A stretch of 64,000 nt of DNA from a bacterium (GTDB lineage Bacteria > Verrucomicrobiota > Kiritimatiellia > CAIKKV01 > CAITUY01), in contig JBAWZF010000008.1 in NCBI GenBank assembly GCA_037143175.1, positions 1 through 64,000 of the forward strand. The letters are read 5' to 3'. The translations under genes and the position numbers were made by a program. Below are positions 42,446 to 52,301 of this stretch, piece after piece. Positions within the stretch are counted from its first letter, which is position 1. Every line of letters begins with the position of its first letter. The notes under the pieces were generated by a model that was given only the letters and a program-made list of their open reading frames with translations, had not been told where the DNA came from and did no database searches.

Positions 42446-44053
42446 TTATACCTGATATTTTCCCACAAGTTCTTTAAGCCGACGTCCCAGAGAGTCAAGA
42501 TTCCGGGCCGCCAGTTCCATTTGGCGCGTTCCTTCCACGTTCTGCTCACTGGCCTGTTTGATATTTTCCATTGCGATGGTGACCTGATCCACCCCGGCAA
42601 ACTGCTGCTGGGTGGAAACCGCGATTTGGGCGGATGCCTCGGCGGCCGACTGGATGTTCCGGGCAAGGGTCTGGATCGCCTCGCCGGTTCGTGCGGACTG
42701 AGTGGCGCCGCCGTTGACGGCATTGCCAGCCTGTTCGGTGGCCATCACGGCGGTACTGGTGGCGCGCTGGATGTCATTCAGAATGGTGCGAACCTGGGAG
42801 GTCGCCTGCTTTGATTGTTCGGCAAGATTTTTAACTTCCTGAGCCACCACGGAAAAGCCCTTGCCGTGTTCGCCGGCTTTGGCCGCTTCGATCGCTGCGT
42901 TGACTGCCAGCAGGTTCGATTGCTCGGCGATGTCGTCCACCGAAGCGATGATCATGCCTATGGCCTGACTTTGCTCGCTCAACTTCACCATGCTTGCGGC
43001 GACAGAATCCACCTGTTCGCGGATGCGGGACATGCTTTCCCCGGTAGCCTGGACGGCATCTTCACCGGCTTGGGCGATGCGTGCTGTTTCGCGGGCGCCC
43101 TCGGCGACTGAGCGTGATTTTTCGCGTGCCAGTTCGGCGGTCTTTTTGACTTCCTCCACAGTCGCGGTGGTCTCGCTGACGGAGGAGGCGGTCTCCGTGG
43201 CAGAGGCGGCAAGTTGAGATACGGTGGTCGATATTTCGCTGGCGGAAGAGGCAAGCACGCCGACGCCGTCAAGAATCTCGCGGATCTGGACTCGCAGATT
43301 TCCGATCATCTGATTGAAGCTTCGGGTCAGCACGCCCAGTTCATCGTGGCGCCCGGTATCTTTGGCGTCAAGGGTGAGGTTCCCTGCCCCTGCGGCATTG
43401 GCCACCTCAACCAGGATTTTCACCGGTCGCGTGATGTTGAGGGTGATGGCGATACCAAGTATCGAGAGGATTATCAGAGCGGCAATGGAGCCGTTGCGAA
43501 TCACGCTCATGGTGAGATGGTCGTCCTTTTTAGCTTCTGTTTCCAGATTGTTCAGCATGTCCCTTTCGATAGAGATGGCCGCATCAATGACGGTTCTTAG
43601 ATCATCCGAAGCTTTCTCCCCTTTGCCGGATTTTAAAAGCGTCGCGACGGCGTCAACGCTTCCCGTGGATTTAAGTGCCAATTCCTCTTTCATGAGGGTG
43701 CACTTGTTTGAGACGGCCGCTTGGATTTGGGCGATGGCGCTGATCGCATTGGTATCTTTGGCGGCGTTACGCACGTGGCTGATATCCGCTTCAATGGTCG
43801 TCAGCATATTGCTGAAATGGTCGAGGTGGCTTTCGTCTCCGGAGAGGAGATAGCCCCGCAAGCCAGCTTCGGCATTTACCATGCGAAGAATGACGTGATC
43901 CATTTCGTCGATAATTAAATAAGTGCTGGCCACCTGCTCCGCATTATCAATGCCGTGATGCACGTTTTGATACGACGTCACGCCGACAATGAGGAGGAGA
44001 ATCAGTGCACACCCATACCCCATCCCTATTTTAGAGCCAATGGATATTTTCAT
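42446..44053 (-). CDS. Methyl-accepting chemotaxis protein with CHASE3-type sensor and HAMP
   Basis: A 535-residue receptor with an N-terminal membrane helix and a periplasmic helical sensor of CHASE3 type ([19 protein letters not shown]). A second membrane helix follows near 188-208, then a HAMP domain ([19 protein letters not shown]), and the cytoplasmic signalling hairpin with tip [19 protein letters not shown]. It is about as similar to the next receptor as a recent tandem duplicate. It probably fills the WspA role of surface or envelope-stress sensing. Confidence 0.92.
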   Translation of the reverse strand: MKISIGSKIGMGYGCALILLLIVGVTSYQNVHHGIDNAEQVASTYLIIDEMDHVILRMVNAEAGLRGYLLSGDESHLDHFSNMLTTIEADISHVRNAAKDTNAISAIAQIQAAVSNKCTLMKEELALKSTGSVDAVATLLKSGKGEKASDDLRTVIDAAISIERDMLNNLETEAKKDDHLTMSVIRNGSIAALIILSILGIAITLNITRPVKILVEVANAAGAGNLTLDAKDTGRHDELGVLTRSFNQMIGNLRVQIREILDGVGVLASSASEISTTVSQLAASATETASSVSETTATVEEVKKTAELAREKSRSVAEGARETARIAQAGEDAVQATGESMSRIREQVDSVAASMVKLSEQSQAIGMIIASVDDIAEQSNLLAVNAAIEAAKAGEHGKGFSVVAQEVKNLAEQSKQATSQVRTILNDIQRATSTAVMATEQAGNAVNGGATQSARTGEAIQTLARNIQSAAEASAQIAVSTQQQFAGVDQVTIAMENIKQASEQNVEGTRQMELAARNLDSLGRRLKELVGKYQV

Positions 44054-44088
44054 ACTCTTTTTGCCTTTTTGTTAATTCATTTTAATGA

Positions 44089-45558
44089 TCAAGAAAGATG
44101 CCGAGTCACCAGGTCGCGCAACTCTTTGCCCATGTCGCTCAGGTTTTTTGCCGTTTCGTCCAGTTGCCGTGTACCCTCTACGTTTTGTTCACTCGCCTGC
44201 TTGATGCTCTCCATGGCAACTGTCACCTGATCCACGCCGGCAAACTGTTGCTGGACAGAGACCGTGATTTGCGAGGAGGCCTCGGCAGCCGAGTTGATGT
44301 TCCGGGTCAGACTCAAGATGGCCTCGCCAGCCTTGGTGGCCTGATCGGCGCCGTTGATGACGGCGTTGCCAGCCTGTTCGGTGGCCATGACCGCCGTGTT
44401 GGTGGCGCGCTGGATATCATTCAGGATGGTGCGCACCTGATTGGTGGCCTGTTTGGACTGCTCGGCAAGATTTTTGACTTCCTGAGCCACAACGGCGAAA
44501 CCCCGCCCATGTTCACCCGCCTTGGCCGCTTCGATCGCTGCGTTGACTGCCAGCAGGTTGGACTGCTCGGCAATGTCGTCTACTGAGGCGATGATCATGC
44601 CGATGGCCTGGCTTTGTTCGCTCAGTTGCGTCATGCTGGCGGCCACCGATTCCACCTGGCCCCGGATCCGGTTCATGTTGTCGGCGGTGGCCCGCACGGC
44701 CTCTTCACCAGCCTGAGAAATGCGGACGGTCTCACGTGCGCCCTCTGCCACCAGCCGTGATTTTTCCAGGGCGACCTCGGCTGTTTTCTTCACTTCCTCT
44801 GCCGTGGTGGTGGTTTCCGTCACAGACGAGGCGGTTTGAGTGGTGGAAGCGGCGAGTTGTGAGACGGTGGCCGAGATTTCGCTGGCCGCGGCAGAAAGGG
44901 TATTGGACACGCCAATCACACCCCGCATGGGCCGGGTAATACTGAGTGTAATGACCATGCCGGCAATAATCATCAAAACTACGGCGGCGGCAACGCCATA
45001 GCGAATGGTGGCAATGGTCAGGCTGTTGCTGGCGGATTCCTCTTCGGCGTGAACGGACAGCCGCCTTTCTCCTTCCTGAGTCAGGCTGGCAATGACACTC
45101 CTGAGCTCATCGGCAACCGCTTCGCTTTTTCCGCTTTTCAGGTTGGCAATGGCGTCGTTCGTTGAGGTGCCGGCCTTGAATGCGACTTCCTCCGTGAGCA
45201 TGGCGCACCGGTTACTGACCAGATTGCCTATTTTTTGCAGTTCATTGCGAATGACCACATCAGACTCCTGACTGGTGATATCTGTCAGATCCTTGCCGAT
45301 GTTCATAACAAGATTGCTGTAGTGATCGAGATAACTAGGATCTCCGGTGAGGAGATAGCCCCGCACTCCCGCCTCGGCCTCGCTGACCCTGAGGGCCACA
45401 TGTCCGATCTCAATGATGGTCGTATTCTCCTGGTCAGTGGCCAGGGAATTGGCAATGCCCTTTATCACGTTGCGATAGGCCACTCCGCCCACCGTGGCCA
45501 GCAGGATCAGGGCGATCAGGTATCCGGTTCCAATTCTGAGTCCAATAGGCATTCGCAT
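44089..45558 (-). CDS. Methyl-accepting chemotaxis protein lacking most of HAMP
   Basis: A 489-residue receptor with the same plan as its neighbour: a CHASE3-type sensor ([19 protein letters not shown]), two membrane helices and an almost identical signalling tip. After the second helix it passes from [16 protein letters not shown] directly into the first methylation-helix-like region, [15 protein letters not shown]. Roughly 45 residues that form HAMP in the neighbour are missing. Signal transfer to the hairpin must therefore be direct or altered. Confidence 0.9.
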   Translation of the reverse strand: MRMPIGLRIGTGYLIALILLATVGGVAYRNVIKGIANSLATDQENTTIIEIGHVALRVSEAEAGVRGYLLTGDPSYLDHYSNLVMNIGKDLTDITSQESDVVIRNELQKIGNLVSNRCAMLTEEVAFKAGTSTNDAIANLKSGKSEAVADELRSVIASLTQEGERRLSVHAEEESASNSLTIATIRYGVAAAVVLMIIAGMVITLSITRPMRGVIGVSNTLSAAASEISATVSQLAASTTQTASSVTETTTTAEEVKKTAEVALEKSRLVAEGARETVRISQAGEEAVRATADNMNRIRGQVESVAASMTQLSEQSQAIGMIIASVDDIAEQSNLLAVNAAIEAAKAGEHGRGFAVVAQEVKNLAEQSKQATNQVRTILNDIQRATNTAVMATEQAGNAVINGADQATKAGEAILSLTRNINSAAEASSQITVSVQQQFAGVDQVTVAMESIKQASEQNVEGTRQLDETAKNLSDMGKELRDLVTRHLS

Positions 45559-45578
45559 AAACTATCTCCTTAACTTAA

Positions 45579-46142
45579 TTAAACTGTTTCATTCACGATA
45601 ATGGAGGGGCTGGTCAGCAGACGTTCTGCATCCAGAACAATCAACCGCTCGCCGGTGACCCCTTTCAAATACTCTTCCCGGATCCCCGTCAGGGTAGGGA
45701 GAGTGGGCTGAAGGTCATCGGTGCCGATTTCTCGTGTGCCCATGACTGCATCGGCCAGAATTCCGAACTCCATTTTTGGGGAGCGCAGAACAATGACGCG
45801 ACTCCGGTCGCTCAAGCCTTGGTTAGGCAACTCGAAAAAAGCGTGTAAATCCACGATGGACAAGATTTCACCCCGCAAGTTGGTCAGCCCCAGTACAAAC
45901 GAGGGGGCACCCGGTAGTGGCGTCAGGGATTTGAGCGGATAAACTTCACGGACATAACTGGACTCAACCGCATAATTTTCCTCGGCCAGTTTGAAGGCGA
46001 CCAGTTTCAGTTCGGTTCGCGCGGCCTTTTCCGGCTGTACTTCGCGGGCCAGCAGGCGGGCACGTTCACGAAGCAAGCGGCGTTCGTCATCGGGGGAAAT
46101 GACACGGGCGGAAGAAGGTAATGTAGTAGGTACTGAATTCAT
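45579..46142 (-). CDS. cheW: CheW-like coupling protein (WspB/D-like)
   Basis: A 187-residue protein with a single CheW domain (about 45-175; LVAFKLAEENYAVESSYVREV, FVLGLTNLRGEILSIVDL). It has a 45-residue N-terminal extension rich in Arg and Glu. It links receptors to CheA. It starts 2 bp after the cheR-TPR gene. The operon has two CheW genes, as in Wsp systems. Confidence 0.92.
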   Translation of the reverse strand: MNSVPTTLPSSARVISPDDERRLLRERARLLAREVQPEKAARTELKLVAFKLAEENYAVESSYVREVYPLKSLTPLPGAPSFVLGLTNLRGEILSIVDLHAFFELPNQGLSDRSRVIVLRSPKMEFGILADAVMGTREIGTDDLQPTLPTLTGIREEYLKGVTGERLIVLDAERLLTSPSIIVNETV

Positions 46143-46144
46143 GA

Positions 46145-47677
46145 CTATGTCTCCCCCATCTCATTCAGAATCGAAATAACCAGTTCTTCCAGGCGGCCTG
46201 CTGTTAATCCATCCGATTCAGGTAACACATCATTTCGGGTATGCTGTTTAAGCAACCCGAGGGCATTTTCGAAATGCCGGCGCGCTTCAACTTTGTTTCC
46301 TGCACTTCTTCCTGCATTCCCCATAGCAAATTGCGCGATAATGAACTTTTGGTCAAGAAACAATGTTCGCCGTAAGGCTTCCCGTGTTTCGCTCAATTCC
46401 CCGCACTCTTGGAGAATCGTGGCCTGAAGGTAATGGTAACGTGGATTCACCTTATCCTGGGCGATGGCTTGATTACACCAGTCTAAAGAGTCCTTCAAAC
46501 GTCCCAAATTAGCGAAAAGACGTGCCAGAAGCCCCATACTTTGAGCGGTATGCTCGGTGGTATAGTGTTTTCCTTTTGATTGCGCCAAGTCGTTTATTAG
46601 CAGGGAAATAGCCTCTTCGTAATGTCCCTTATGGTATAGGGAGAGCGCCTGTTTGCAGGCTTGTTCGGCCTGACTGGTCTGGGGTGGCGTTGGGGTCGGA
46701 CTATGGGTGTGATGGGGGAACGGTGGCGCGTAGGACAGACGAGGCGCATCTTCAAGCCGAATTGGGGCCGGGCGGTATTCAGGGAGAGGAGGCTTGATTT
46801 TGTGAGCACGTTTCCGATAGCAAGTGATGTGGCCCTCCTCGGCCTGCCCGAATTCGGTCTCATGATAGATGAAGGTGTCGGTAGGGCCCACGAACAACCA
46901 CCCTGTTTCCAGCAGTGAGCGGTAAAATCCGGATGCCACGCGCTTGGAGTGGGGGGCGTCAAAATAGATTAAAACGTTACGGCAGAAGATGATATCCATG
47001 GCGCTGGTATTGTTGACAAGTGAAGGGTAGGGGTCTTCGGCCAGATTCAGATGCTCAAAGACAACCATATCACGGATGGCGGAATTAAGTTTCCAGTGTC
47101 CGTCATGGCGTTTGCGGAAATACCCCTCTTTGAGCCACGCTGGAGCGTTACGGAATGACCATTCGGAATAAGATGCGTTCTCTGCTTGTCTGAGGAAGTG
47201 GCCATTGATGTCGGTGGCCAGAATGGTGATTTTCCAGTTGGCGATGTCAGGGATGGCGCGTTTGAGGGAAATAGCCACAGAGTAGGGCTCCTCCCCGGTA
47301 CTGCAGCCTGCACACCAGACCCGGAGACGCTTTTCATCATTTTCCTTAAGGCGGATCAGCTCGGGTAGAACACGCTGTTCCAGGAACGTGAACTGTTCAG
47401 GGTTCCGGAAGAAATACGTTTCGCCAATGGTCAGGAATCCCGCTAATTCCTCAATCTGCAGTTTGGAGAGAGGGGTACTCAATAGCCAGGAGACGTAGTC
47501 AGCCACATGGCGGCGCCCGCTTTCTTTGGCAGCGGCATGAAGCCCCCGCTCAAGGTCGGAGCGACGCTCGATGGGGAAATGTAATCCCATGCGGTCGTTT
47601 ACGAATGCGGTGATCTGATGGTAGAGGGTGTCAGGCAGGGATGGCGCTGGGCCCGGCTGATGTGAGGGTGGTGTCAA
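46145..47677 (-). CDS. cheR: CheR methyltransferase with C-terminal TPRs (WspC-like)
   Basis: About 510 residues. An N-terminal CheR domain methylates receptor glutamates: the helical part with FPIERRSDLERGL, then the SAM site RVWCAGCSTGEEPYS and FCRNVLIYF. The C-terminal region (about 350-490) holds TPR-like repeats, as in WspC. I place the start at a TTG at 47677 because AGGAGG lies nine bases upstream. A longer reading frame would overlap the upstream cheW by more than 80 bp. With this start the overlap is 47 bp. Confidence 0.88.
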   Translation of the reverse strand: MTPPSHQPGPAPSLPDTLYHQITAFVNDRMGLHFPIERRSDLERGLHAAAKESGRRHVADYVSWLLSTPLSKLQIEELAGFLTIGETYFFRNPEQFTFLEQRVLPELIRLKENDEKRLRVWCAGCSTGEEPYSVAISLKRAIPDIANWKITILATDINGHFLRQAENASYSEWSFRNAPAWLKEGYFRKRHDGHWKLNSAIRDMVVFEHLNLAEDPYPSLVNNTSAMDIIFCRNVLIYFDAPHSKRVASGFYRSLLETGWLFVGPTDTFIYHETEFGQAEEGHITCYRKRAHKIKPPLPEYRPAPIRLEDAPRLSYAPPFPHHTHSPTPTPPQTSQAEQACKQALSLYHKGHYEEAISLLINDLAQSKGKHYTTEHTAQSMGLLARLFANLGRLKDSLDWCNQAIAQDKVNPRYHYLQATILQECGELSETREALRRTLFLDQKFIIAQFAMGNAGRSAGNKVEARRHFENALGLLKQHTRNDVLPESDGLTAGRLEELVISILNEMGET

Positions 47678-48128
47678 TGAGTGTTTCCTCCTCAAACGAA
47701 AGCAGACCGGCAAGATCGTGGATCAGCAACAGGCCGTCGGGCAGTTTGGCAACTCCGCGGAATTGAGGCAGGGAGGGGAGAATTCCGCCGGAGGCCGTCA
47801 TGGTCCCGGGCGCCAGGTCAAAGAGATTTTCCACCTCGTCGGCGACCAGCACGACGGAACGTGTTCCCGCCCGGGCAATGATAAAGCGATCACTGAGTTG
47901 CACGGGTTTGGCGGGTAGTTGAAACTTCTTCCGCATGCTGATCACCGGCATGATCTGGCCTTGTACGTTGATCACGCCCAGCGCGCAGTCCGGAATGCCT
48001 GGCACGGGGGTGACTTCAACAGCCCGGATTATCCGAAGCACGTTCTCAACGGGAATTCCAAAGCGTTCCTCCCCGAGGCGATAAGCCAAAACGCGTGTGG
48101 GTTGGTCGTTCATTTGCTGGGCATTCAT
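47631..48128 (-). CDS. cheW: CheW-like coupling protein, first gene of the operon
   Basis: A 165-residue single-domain CheW (LAYRLGEERFGIPVENVLRII, GVINVQGQIMPVISMR). The start is the ATG at 48128 (MNAQQMNDQ); the ribosome site is weak, and an ATG five codons further on is possible. It is the first of nine co-oriented genes with gaps or overlaps mostly under 40 bp: cheW, cheR-TPR, cheW, MCP, MCP, cheA-REC, cheB, REC-GGDEF and REC-zinc ribbon. Confidence 0.9.
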   Translation of the reverse strand: MNAQQMNDQPTRVLAYRLGEERFGIPVENVLRIIRAVEVTPVPGIPDCALGVINVQGQIMPVISMRKKFQLPAKPVQLSDRFIIARAGTRSVVLVADEVENLFDLAPGTMTASGGILPSLPQFRGVAKLPDGLLLIHDLAGLLSFEEETLIDTTLTSAGPSAIPA

Positions 48129-48380
48129 AATAAGAGATATTAATGATTTCCTTCTGGAAGGATGATGCACGGAGTCAAGTTATCGTGCAAGTGAATAGTT
48201 TCCCCCTCCTTAAAACTAACAGCGTGCAAAGAACCACACGGGCGTGCAACTCCAGGCGTGGCAGTAGCTGTTTAAAAGATAGGAGCCGTAGGGATTGCGC
48301 TTCGGGTCATTCAGGTCCCATAAAACCACCACACGCTTTTCCCGTCATAGGTGCCATCTGTGCCGCGATAGAATGTCATG

Positions 48381-49739
48381 TTATGAAATCTTTCGTGAAA
48401 GTTTGATGATGATTGGCATAAGAATGCCGATCATCAGGATTAGTGAAACGGTTAAGAGGGTTTTGCCGGAAACTCCTCCGGTCTTGGACTGTTTTTTGAA
48501 GGTGGGGTTGGGTTGAGCCGCGCCAACCGTCCACTGTGCCCCTGAGCCGGCAGGGATCGCTGCGAGTACCGTGGCAACATCATATTTTGGAGCCGGAATT
48601 TCTGTCCCGCCGAAATAGACCTGATAGGTCATTCCTGACTTGGGAAAAAAGAGTGCCTCGTAAGTATTGTAGCGGGCTCGTAGTCCGGCAAACGTCAACG
48701 GCGGATTGTCCTGATTCTGAATGGTCAGGCGGAAGAGGCGGCCACGGTATTCGCAGGGAAGCGTAAGCGTCATGCAGTCCTGCTGGATAATTCCGGCGCG
48801 GATGCGGGTGATACGGCCGTTGGCCAGTGTCTGCCAGGCTTCCTGTGTTGTGGCCCGCCCTTCCAATGTCACAGCCCGCGAAAAGTTTGCCTCTTCAGTT
48901 TTCGGGATGATCGCAACAAGCGGTTCTCGTAGCGTGGAAAACGTGAGAATGGTTTGTTGCCGGGGTAGATCCTGATTGACTGTCCAGTGGGTAAGGTCGC
49001 GCTCAAGGGTCGCGGGGTCACCTGCCACGACAGACAACTGCTGGCCTAAAAATATAATCCGATCCATCCGGAATGGTTCCCGGCGGAACGAGGTGGCTTC
49101 GGTTTCGTTCCCCGCCTGACCGCCACGGGTTTGCCGGATGATCTCCACCAGCGGGGAGTCCTTGTTCTCAGTAATGTTTGAGACTTCAATCCGATACCAG
49201 AGGTAATTACCAGTCGAAATCGGGACCCGGTCGCGCCTGACATCTACAAAACGGGAGTAGTCGTATATGGGTTCGTTGGTGGCGAGAAGGGTCCATGATT
49301 GACGGTCCGTGCTGCCGGCAACGGTTACGAGCTTTTCGAAATTACGTACACCGGATTCGAATTGGAGGGCGCCCGGTTGAGGATGTTTTGGGTCCCGTGC
49401 GACCACCATTTCGATGCGGTTATTTTCGAGCGTTCGGAAGGATTCGATTTTAGCAGGTGCGAAGGGTTGCAGGGTTTCTACCGTGCGGAGAGGAATCTTG
49501 AGCCTAAGGAGGAAGGGGGTCTCCCGGCCAGTGGCGTCGAAGAGGCGAAGGTTGGTTGGCGGAGCATCCAGAACGTCAAACAGTTCGGCATCGAGCGTGA
49601 AGGACCCGATTTCGGTGGATAGACCTGCGGGTGGTTGAAGAGACTTGAACTGTTTAAAGGCATCAGGGGTTACCCCGGCCAATGGCAGGGTGGAGGCCGC
49701 AATAAGTATCGAAATATGCATGATAACACGTGAAATCAT
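48381..49739 (-). CDS. DUF3999-type exported membrane protein
   Basis: A 452-residue protein with a signal peptide (MHISILIAASTLPLAG), a long beta-rich extracytoplasmic region and one C-terminal membrane helix (TLLTVSLILMIGILMPIII). I recognise it as the DUF3999 partner that often accompanies DUF2339 proteins. Function is unknown; beta-sandwich folds suggest binding of a surface ligand. It overlaps the upstream DUF2339 gene by 4 bp. Confidence 0.75.
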   Translation of the reverse strand: MISRVIMHISILIAASTLPLAGVTPDAFKQFKSLQPPAGLSTEIGSFTLDAELFDVLDAPPTNLRLFDATGRETPFLLRLKIPLRTVETLQPFAPAKIESFRTLENNRIEMVVARDPKHPQPGALQFESGVRNFEKLVTVAGSTDRQSWTLLATNEPIYDYSRFVDVRRDRVPISTGNYLWYRIEVSNITENKDSPLVEIIRQTRGGQAGNETEATSFRREPFRMDRIIFLGQQLSVVAGDPATLERDLTHWTVNQDLPRQQTILTFSTLREPLVAIIPKTEEANFSRAVTLEGRATTQEAWQTLANGRITRIRAGIIQQDCMTLTLPCEYRGRLFRLTIQNQDNPPLTFAGLRARYNTYEALFFPKSGMTYQVYFGGTEIPAPKYDVATVLAAIPAGSGAQWTVGAAQPNPTFKKQSKTGGVSGKTLLTVSLILMIGILMPIIIKLSRKIS

Positions 49740-52120
49740 AGGGTTTCCTCCTTGATGAACTTTTTGCTGGCGCGGAGATAGACGAATGAGCCGAGGAGCA
49801 GCAGGATGCCGATAATCATCAGGGCGATGACCCGGTAGATGGTGGGCATATGGGCCATATCGACCATGAAGACTTTGAGGGCGACGGTGGTGAAAAGGAT
49901 CAAGCCGACGATCCGGATGGCGCGGATCCGCCTCCAGATCCCGCCGGTGATGAAACTGAAGGCGAAGAGGGTCCAGAGTACCGAGATGCCGCCCGCTTCA
50001 AATTCACGGAGCTTCCAGTGGAGAAGACTGTAGAGCTCGGTGGTCAGGTAAAGCCAGAGCAGGGCGATGGCGGTGTAACCAAAGATGGCGGGAATGATGG
50101 TTTTGGTTCCCTGGCGATAGAGTAGAGCGGCGCCTGCCCCCAGAAGGACGAGCACGGCGGTAAAGTCCAGCCAGCGCATGAGGGCAAGGAAAGGCGTATA
50201 GGTCATGTTAAAATAGCCTTGCTCACACAAATTCCAGCCGGGCATATCGACAAAGATGGTTTTGATGACCGCACCGGCGGCAAAGAATATCAACCCCGCG
50301 ACGAACGGAGTGGTTTGTGCCGAGCGGTAAAGCAACAGGAAGCCCAGTGCCATGGCGCACCAGAGGCCCGTTAACATGGCGGGACGCCAGGGGGTGAAAA
50401 AGCTGAACATCATGTAAAGCTCGCTGTGGAGATACAGGAAGATTACCGCTACGGCACCCCAGAAGAAGATGCGATGGGTAATGGAGGCGGGCGCAACATC
50501 AGGCGTATCGGGCAGAGGTTCTGCGGTTTGTTCGGACGGTCTGATGGCCTGGTGCAGTTCAAGAATGAAGGCCGCCGCTATCGAACCGATGGCGCCGCCA
50601 AAAGTCCATAATCGTGTTGCCAGGGCTTTCCAATAGGCCGTCATGTCGGATGGGGTAGCACTGGAGAAATCAAAGCGGGGACATTCAAATACTGCCAGCC
50701 GCATCAAGGTGAGCGCGTAGACTACGTAGGCCACCTGCCGCAAAAAGGCGCTGTCGAGTCGGCGTCCGAGCCAGAGGAACATAAACGCCTGTAAAGACCA
50801 GGCGAGCGTGAGTGATTCCTGTTCCATGGCCAGGGGCATGGTCAGCGTGGTGTAGAAACCAGCCAGGGCAATCAGGGCCACCAGCAATCGGCGATCGGTA
50901 GATTTTAACTGGATGAAAGCCGCGACATGCAGGACATAGTATAAGGCGATGGCGATGGTCATCAGCGCCGGGTAAGGGCGGCCTACTGCTTCGATAATCA
51001 GACTGTAGGCAAACCAGGAGAAAAGTCCGGCATTGAATACAAGATGCATGATTTCAAGCAGGGACGCTTGAATTGAGCGGCGCAGGTTGTGGAGAAAAAC
51101 AAGGGTGGAGTGCGCCACGAAGAATAACGAGAGGAAGGTGATGGCGACAGGAAAGTCCGACGTTTTATATTGGCTGAGCGAGCCGATATAGATGGCATAG
51201 GTGAATACGAAGCCCAGATAATTAAGGAGGCGCCATTGGCGGAGATGGGCGATGCCAAGGATGCCGAGATTGAGCAGGAGCAGATAACTGAAAAGTGCCG
51301 GGAAGTTGGGGGTTCCCGTGCTGAGCAGGATGGGGGTACAGAAGCCGCCGATGAGGCCGAAAATGGCGATTAGCATGGAGTCTGCATAGAGGGCCAGGAT
51401 GCCGGCCGCGACGGTGATCAGGATCATCAGGGCGAAAACCAGAACCATGGAATCCAGCAGGTGATAGAGAGGCCCGAGCGCATACATGCTGAAATACAGG
51501 GTGGCCAGGCCGCCGCCCACGAAGCCCTGGCCCAGGATGTTCCAGCGGTTTCCCAGCAGGCGGATGCCGCCACCCAGCATGCCGAGGCCAAACAGAATGC
51601 TCATGGCCACGCGTAGGGTGGGGCCCATGAGGTTGTTATCCAGCGACCACTTCAGGAAATAGCCCGCACAGGAGACGAGGGCCACAATTCCCACCCGCAT
51701 CAGCCAGGTCGTGGCCACGGCATATTCCATGGTCACGCCTTTGGGTCGGTATTCCTCGCCCACCAGGATCCATTGCCAGATGCGGTTCAGGATGTCCTTG
51801 GCGGACTGAACCCAGGCTGGGGGTGGAGTGGGTGTTTCCTGTATTTCGGTAGGGCGAGGCGTCCCTGCCGAGCCGTCTTTGGGCGCTGGTTTGTTGTCCA
51901 ACAGGTTTATTGGAATGGGCGGCGGCTGAGGCACCGCTTTCTCGGGGATGATGGCGGGCTTTTCCAGGGGTTTGACTGGATGGCGGAGTTCCCGTTGGAT
52001 ATCCAGAAGTCGATCTTCCAGGCGATTCAGATCGCTAATACTGTTCTTGATCTTTCGGAGTTGGACGACGATATAAATGGCGAGAAGGGTGAGGACGATC
52101 AAAAAAGGTTCATCAAACAT
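49736..52120 (-). CDS. DUF2339-type polytopic membrane protein
   Basis: A 794-residue protein. A first membrane helix and a short coiled coil (NSISDLNRLEDRLLDIQREL) are followed by a Pro-rich linker (about 50-110) and then some 20 or more hydrophobic helices filling the rest of the chain. This is the DUF2339 layout. The molecular role is unknown; the size and number of helices suggest transport or an envelope scaffold. It is translationally coupled to the DUF3999 gene. Confidence 0.78.
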   Translation of the reverse strand: MFDEPFLIVLTLLAIYIVVQLRKIKNSISDLNRLEDRLLDIQRELRHPVKPLEKPAIIPEKAVPQPPPIPINLLDNKPAPKDGSAGTPRPTEIQETPTPPPAWVQSAKDILNRIWQWILVGEEYRPKGVTMEYAVATTWLMRVGIVALVSCAGYFLKWSLDNNLMGPTLRVAMSILFGLGMLGGGIRLLGNRWNILGQGFVGGGLATLYFSMYALGPLYHLLDSMVLVFALMILITVAAGILALYADSMLIAIFGLIGGFCTPILLSTGTPNFPALFSYLLLLNLGILGIAHLRQWRLLNYLGFVFTYAIYIGSLSQYKTSDFPVAITFLSLFFVAHSTLVFLHNLRRSIQASLLEIMHLVFNAGLFSWFAYSLIIEAVGRPYPALMTIAIALYYVLHVAAFIQLKSTDRRLLVALIALAGFYTTLTMPLAMEQESLTLAWSLQAFMFLWLGRRLDSAFLRQVAYVVYALTLMRLAVFECPRFDFSSATPSDMTAYWKALATRLWTFGGAIGSIAAAFILELHQAIRPSEQTAEPLPDTPDVAPASITHRIFFWGAVAVIFLYLHSELYMMFSFFTPWRPAMLTGLWCAMALGFLLLYRSAQTTPFVAGLIFFAAGAVIKTIFVDMPGWNLCEQGYFNMTYTPFLALMRWLDFTAVLVLLGAGAALLYRQGTKTIIPAIFGYTAIALLWLYLTTELYSLLHWKLREFEAGGISVLWTLFAFSFITGGIWRRIRAIRIVGLILFTTVALKVFMVDMAHMPTIYRVIALMIIGILLLLGSFVYLRASKKFIKEETL

Positions 52121-52237
52121 ATAAAGCCTCTCCTTGATTGGCGGCAGGTCGCATTAACATCACACAGTCATGAATGGCGATGATGTTTAAAGGCGAGGGG
52201 AGTGTCAAGGGCGGAAGCGGAATTCTCTCATCCTTTC

Positions 52238-52266
52238 TTGATTCTTGCTACCCTGCGCACTATCCT
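52238..52266 (+). promoter_or_regulatory. Putative promoter of the type I restriction-modification operon
   Basis: TTGATT (52238-52243), a 17-bp spacer and TATCCT (52261-52266) lie 35 bp upstream of the hsdM ATG. Each hexamer matches the consensus at four positions. Confidence 0.4.
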
Positions 52267-52301
52267 CCTCGGAGATTTAACAAGAAAGATAACCTCATCT
52301 C

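Noticed and set aside
47678-47713. Longer CheR start
   Set aside because: The upstream TTG has no ribosome site and adds residues unlike CheR; AGGAGG points to the TTG at 47677.
48129-48380. c-di-GMP (GEMM) riboswitch upstream of the chemosensory operon
   Set aside because: The location would make sense, but I find neither the GGGCAAACC-like box nor the paired stems of the known classes. A short minus-strand frame (NDPKRNPYGSY) there has no clear start or family and is left unassigned.
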